Shown piece by piece: positions 61,063-64,000 of a DNA stretch of 64,000 nucleotides (the stretch's first letter is position 1; every line of letters starts with the position of its first letter). The DNA comes from Paracrocinitomix sp039939375 (lineage in GTDB: Bacteria > Bacteroidota > Bacteroidia > Flavobacteriales_D > Crocinitomicaceae), in assembly GCA_039939375.1 (NCBI GenBank), contig JBDVJO010000005.1, forward strand, positions 124,001 to 188,000, in the 5' to 3' direction. The translations under genes were made by a program, and so were the position numbers. Below the pieces are notes generated by a model that saw only the letters and a program-made list of their open reading frames with translations, made no database searches and was not told the origin of the DNA.

Positions 61063-61925
61063 CGAAAAAGTTCTAATACGCTTAAAGCTGGCTCGGTTTC
61101 ATAACGATCCACCATTTCTTTAAAAAGTGGCTCTCCTAGCAATTCGTCAAACGAAAAAACAACGCTTTTTAAGCGCTTATTTTTGAGCCTGTAAACAGGT
61201 AAATACGCTTTGAGTAAATCTTCAAAGCGCATATCATGCTTTTCTTGCAATTGCTTATCAACAGTATAAAAGAAACCTGCACCACCCCAATAAACAGCAC
61301 TGTACTTATAATTATCAAACAGTTCTTTTGACACTTCTGCAAAGGATTTTACAGGATTTGAATAGTAGGCCGCAGCTTCAGTTATTCGGTGAACATACAT
61401 AGAATCAAAACTTGCTTCAGTAAAATAACCCATGTCAATCATAATTCGTCTTGACAAATACGTTGCGAATCCCTCTGAAAACCACTTATACTTTTTTCCT
61501 AAGAAAGGAATCGCTAAATGACTCATTTCATGAGGTGCTGTCCAATCTGAACGAAGTTCTTCAAAACTTGCCTGTGGATTGACATAAAAGTGAATTTCAT
61601 TGACATCATTTTTCCGACTCGTATGCCCGAAACTAACTGGTCTATTCCGATTCTTAGATTTATAAAAAAAGATGTGCATATCAAAAGGATACACCCCTAA
61701 GGTATTTTCAGTAGCCGTTTTAACATCTTCTATCCACAATTTCAAGGTATCTTCTTGCTCGGTTGTAAACTCATCTTGATGATTCCAAAAAACTTCATGT
61801 TGGTAGGATGATGTAGATGAATTTTGTTGATGGTCTTCTTCTGCAGATTCTTGTTCAGAATTTGCTTGATTTCCACAAGAAAACAAAAGTAAAAGTGACG
61901 TTATGAAAGCGACTTGTCTAATCAA
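61059..61925 (-). CDS. Gluzincin-type lipoprotein metallopeptidase
   Basis: 288 residues if it starts at TTG 61925 (IRQVAFITSLLLLFSC gives a proper lipobox at about residue 17), where TTG overlaps the preceding gene's stop TGA. An ATG at 61988 would add 21 residues before the signal and overlap the neighbour by 67 bases. The zinc site is complete: HEMSH (in TAPHEMSHLAIPFLG) and a downstream glutamate in WFSEGFATYLS, the HExxH...E pattern of M1-like gluzincins and 'peptidase MA' relatives. Probably faces the periplasm or outside. Substrate unknown. Confidence 0.85.
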   Translation of the reverse strand: MIRQVAFITSLLLLFSCGNQANSEQESAEEDHQQNSSTSSYQHEVFWNHQDEFTTEQEDTLKLWIEDVKTATENTLGVYPFDMHIFFYKSKNRNRPVSFGHTSRKNDVNEIHFYVNPQASFEELRSDWTAPHEMSHLAIPFLGKKYKWFSEGFATYLSRRIMIDMGYFTEASFDSMYVHRITEAAAYYSNPVKSFAEVSKELFDNYKYSAVYWGGAGFFYTVDKQLQEKHDMRFEDLLKAYLPVYRLKNKRLKSVVFSFDELLGEPLFKEMVDRYETEPALSVLELFR

Positions 61926-62209
61926 AATACTAAGCCGTAAATAGTAACGCCAATCATATAAGGCATGATGGCTAATGGAATGGCCCAATGAAGTTCAACT
62001 TTCTGCTTTTTATAAAAGCTATAAATTAACCAAAAGTGTAGCGGTATAAAAAGGCATCCACCAATTATAACCAACTTAATATTCTCTATTCCGAGCCAAT
62101 AATCGCCAGTGATTTCTGGATTGCCAGAGGTTAATACTACTGCTCCTTGCACTACTAAAGCAAATATGCAGGCCATTAAAATTCCTACTAAAATTAATAT
62201 TCTACTCAT
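61922..62209 (-). CDS. Small three-helix membrane protein
   Basis: 95 residues with three hydrophobic segments (about 5-25, 44-65, 75-94). No family recognised. Its start overlaps the stop of the upstream gene by four bases and its stop overlaps the peptidase start, so it is translationally coupled on both sides. Confidence 0.75.
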   Translation of the reverse strand: MSRILILVGILMACIFALVVQGAVVLTSGNPEITGDYWLGIENIKLVIIGGCLFIPLHFWLIYSFYKKQKVELHWAIPLAIMPYMIGVTIYGLVF

Positions 62210-62913
62210 TCTTGAACACGACTATACGAGTCGTACGATTTTAGACATTTAGAAAAAATTGATTTCCAATCTTCTTTATTGGGGGTCAAAATATACGTCT
62301 TATAATCTTGTGAAAGCTCTTCATCTATTGTTTTGTTTTGAACTAACTCAACACTATTCGGTCCAGAAGCTGAAATCACCACATCTTTCAAATCAATTGT
62401 TCCATTCACAAAATCAGCAACAATCACTGAATAATGTCCAACGTCCTCAAAAGAAAATAAGGCATATCTTGTTTTGGTTAGCTGCATTAATCTATTTGCC
62501 CCTCCTCTACTCTCGTATAAATAAGTTTTGGTAGGAACTAAGAAATAATAATCTTCACCATCAAGAGCGACAGGTAATGAATCTCCTTCAACCACTCCAT
62601 AAATGTAATTGTCTTTAACGCGGTATTTAGAATTTTCACGAACTTCTGTCCTGGAGATATTTAAAAGGCGGTTCTTTTTAAAATAAAGACCTGTTTCATC
62701 CACGTGCAAAAACTCACCGGCGGCTCTTCTCAGTTCATTTTCTGGTCGATTGCTTAATTCGTATTTTCCATATAATTGAGGTGCAACTTTTGGAACAGAA
62801 TTGAGTGCAAACAAACTGCTTTTGTGAAAATAATAGGAGATGAACTCCTTTTTTTCAGCAAAAGAATTCACTGCAAATGCCGCTATGCAGAAGAATAATA
62901 TTAATCTTTTCAT
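62206..62913 (-). CDS. Exported protein, function unknown
   Basis: 235 residues from the ATG at 62913 (MKRLILFFCIAAFAVNSFAEKKEF, a clear signal peptide). An upstream ATG at 62970 would lie inside the previous gene and put 19 residues before the signal. The mature part is beta-rich with charged turns (GVVEGDSLPVALDGEDYYFLVP, RYALFSFEDVGHYSVIVADF). No family recognised. Ten bases after the stop of the DoxX-like gene. Confidence 0.78.
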   Translation of the reverse strand: MKRLILFFCIAAFAVNSFAEKKEFISYYFHKSSLFALNSVPKVAPQLYGKYELSNRPENELRRAAGEFLHVDETGLYFKKNRLLNISRTEVRENSKYRVKDNYIYGVVEGDSLPVALDGEDYYFLVPTKTYLYESRGGANRLMQLTKTRYALFSFEDVGHYSVIVADFVNGTIDLKDVVISASGPNSVELVQNKTIDEELSQDYKTYILTPNKEDWKSIFSKCLKSYDSYSRVQE

Positions 62914-62923
62914 TACTATAAAT

Positions 62924-64000
62924 TTAGTCATTTCTAGTTTGGTAAGATTCAATTGTCCAATGAAATTCATCTTCTAATGCCGGAAGCGACCTCCAATCAA
63001 GTTTCTCGTACATGAGTATTTGATTTTCAGAATCACCGGGCCATTGCAAACTTATCTTACTTTCTCCTCCATACAACTGATAATCAATTTGGTTCGCGTA
63101 ATCATCATATCCCCAAATTAATAATTGCTGATTCACCGAATCAATTTCTAATTTGTAATCCAAAAAATAACCTCCTTTGGTTTCGAAAATGATGAACCCT
63201 CTGCGGTGAATGTAAAATCGTTCATAAATATTTTCTGTTCCGAAAGTAATATCCTCTAACTGATAAGCCCCGTGCAAATAAGGACGTTCAGCTGAATCAT
63301 CATTAAAATTGCCAGTACTAAAAGCAAAGAAAGTGGCCTCTAGCAACATCAAACCAATGAGACCTGTCTTCAAAAACCCTTTAATAAAAGCCCTATTCAG
63401 AAAATCGAAATTTTGCTTGTCAACTTTCAGCTGTGCAACCTCCCCTTTAAAGAAAAGGTAGAAAGTGGGAATATTAGGAGCTAATAATAAAAGACAAATG
63501 AACAGTAAAAACAAACTATAGAGTTTCACTGAAATATCAAAACCGAAGTTGATCATCAAGACATTTGTTATAACGAAAAGCAGTACAAACAAACCAAATG
63601 TTCTTGTTTTTTTAAACAGCATTAATACTGCAGGAATGAGCTCAAATAGTCCGGTTAAAAAACAGTACAACTTTGAGGTCCCCATAGTGCTCCAAAACAA
63701 GATGTCTTTTGTCATTTTACCGAAAGGCGTGTAAAGCGTATTTGGCTCAGGCAAATAAAACTGTGTTTTAAATAGCTTGTCAAATCCATACACTAAAAAT
63801 CGAGAGGCTAGATAATAAATTAAGATCAGTTTGAATAGATGAATGATTCGCTCCTGCCTGTTCTTAAAATAACTCCACTGATTTAAAAGAAAGCTCAAAA
63901 AAACGGCAACGCCGAATAAAATCAACAACAGCAAATACAATCCTTGTGTATCAGAACTAAAGCTGACATCTTCAATTCCAAATGAGGAAACGATTCCTCC
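62924..64000 (-). CDS. DoxX-like integral membrane protein (partial, N-terminus beyond window)
   Basis: The frame is open through the right edge: 20 codons from 64000 (GGIVSSFGIEDVSFSSDTQG) join the membrane segments without a stop, so the TTG at 63940 is not a convincing start and the protein is truncated here. Visible are about seven hydrophobic segments; LASRFLVYGFDKLFKTQF and FLTGLFELIPAVLMLFKKTR recall the DoxX/MauE pattern. A soluble C-terminal domain of about 120 residues (YLHGAYQLEDITFGTENIYERFYIHRRG) follows. It heads the cluster of exported protein, small membrane protein and peptidase. Confidence 0.7.
   Translation of the reverse strand, partial: GGIVSSFGIEDVSFSSDTQGLYLLLLILFGVAVFLSFLLNQWSYFKNRQERIIHLFKLILIYYLASRFLVYGFDKLFKTQFYLPEPNTLYTPFGKMTKDILFWSTMGTSKLYCFLTGLFELIPAVLMLFKKTRTFGLFVLLFVITNVLMINFGFDISVKLYSLFLLFICLLLLAPNIPTFYLFFKGEVAQLKVDKQNFDFLNRAFIKGFLKTGLIGLMLLEATFFAFSTGNFNDDSAERPYLHGAYQLEDITFGTENIYERFYIHRRGFIIFETKGGYFLDYKLEIDSVNQQLLIWGYDDYANQIDYQLYGGESKISLQWPGDSENQILMYEKLDWRSLPALEDEFHWTIESYQTRND

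Noticed and set aside
63940..63942. TTG as the start of the DoxX-like protein
   Set aside because: The frame stays open to the window edge, so the start is most likely beyond it.

Overview
The window is about 36% G+C by eye and comes from a free-living member of the Bacteroidota, most likely a flavobacterium-like lineage (Flavobacteriales sensu lato, perhaps near the Crocinitomicaceae or Cryomorphaceae; the genus cannot be fixed from this sequence). The lineage is shown by three proteins with type A and one with type B type IX secretion (T9SS) C-terminal signals, a TonB-dependent receptor paired with a DUF4249 lipoprotein, a PorE-like OmpA protein, DUF2851 and DUF4468 proteins, a FtsE homologue without an adjacent FtsX, and promoter-like boxes of the Bacteroidota TAnnTTTG type. 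The content is chromosomal core plus cell-envelope genes. I found no rRNA, tRNA, prophage, transposase or CRISPR array.

Layout. 1-7466 (minus): a partial acyl-CoA dehydrogenase; an apt / helix-hairpin-helix / Na+:alanine symporter run; then a tightly overlapped DUF2851 - PspC - K+ channel - RmlD-like operon. 7551-10696 (plus): TonB-dependent receptor and DUF4249 lipoprotein. 10697-15790 (minus): a giant multidomain T9SS type B surface protein. 15791-16206: the only long gene-free stretch, filled by a mosaic of 7-bp tandem repeats with a G-quadruplex motif and a REP-like element. 16207-19890 (minus): purM - prfA - pyrF - RDD. 19988-33125 (minus): envelope genes, namely PorE-like, RluD, a T9SS type A protein, a PASTA protein, small secreted proteins, and an outer-membrane barrel with a large TPR protein.

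33359-43738 is mixed: FtsE-like ATPase, two glycosyltransferases, SppA, a lipoprotein, a Fic protein with a strikingly ordered array of operator half-sites, mannose-1-phosphate guanylyltransferase, an SprT-like protein, and a T9SS type A protein built of duplicated modules. 43872-49203 (plus): dnaG with a degenerate zinc finger, an MscS-type channel, an FMN glutamate-synthase-like protein and a GNAT acetyltransferase. 49389-51636 (minus): a LytTR regulator and its histidine kinase. 51751-56677 (plus): polA and a metallophosphoesterase. 56768-64000: small proteins of unknown function, a secreted CocE-type hydrolase with a T9SS tail, and a membrane / lipoprotein-peptidase cluster cut by the window end.

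The strongest candidates for something undescribed are (1) the heptamer mosaic at 15933-16178, where several different repeat words share one 7-nt period, and (2) the two triplets of alternating half-sites on a strict 17-bp spacing upstream of fic at 40039-40138. Both are read directly from the sequence; their functions are inference.
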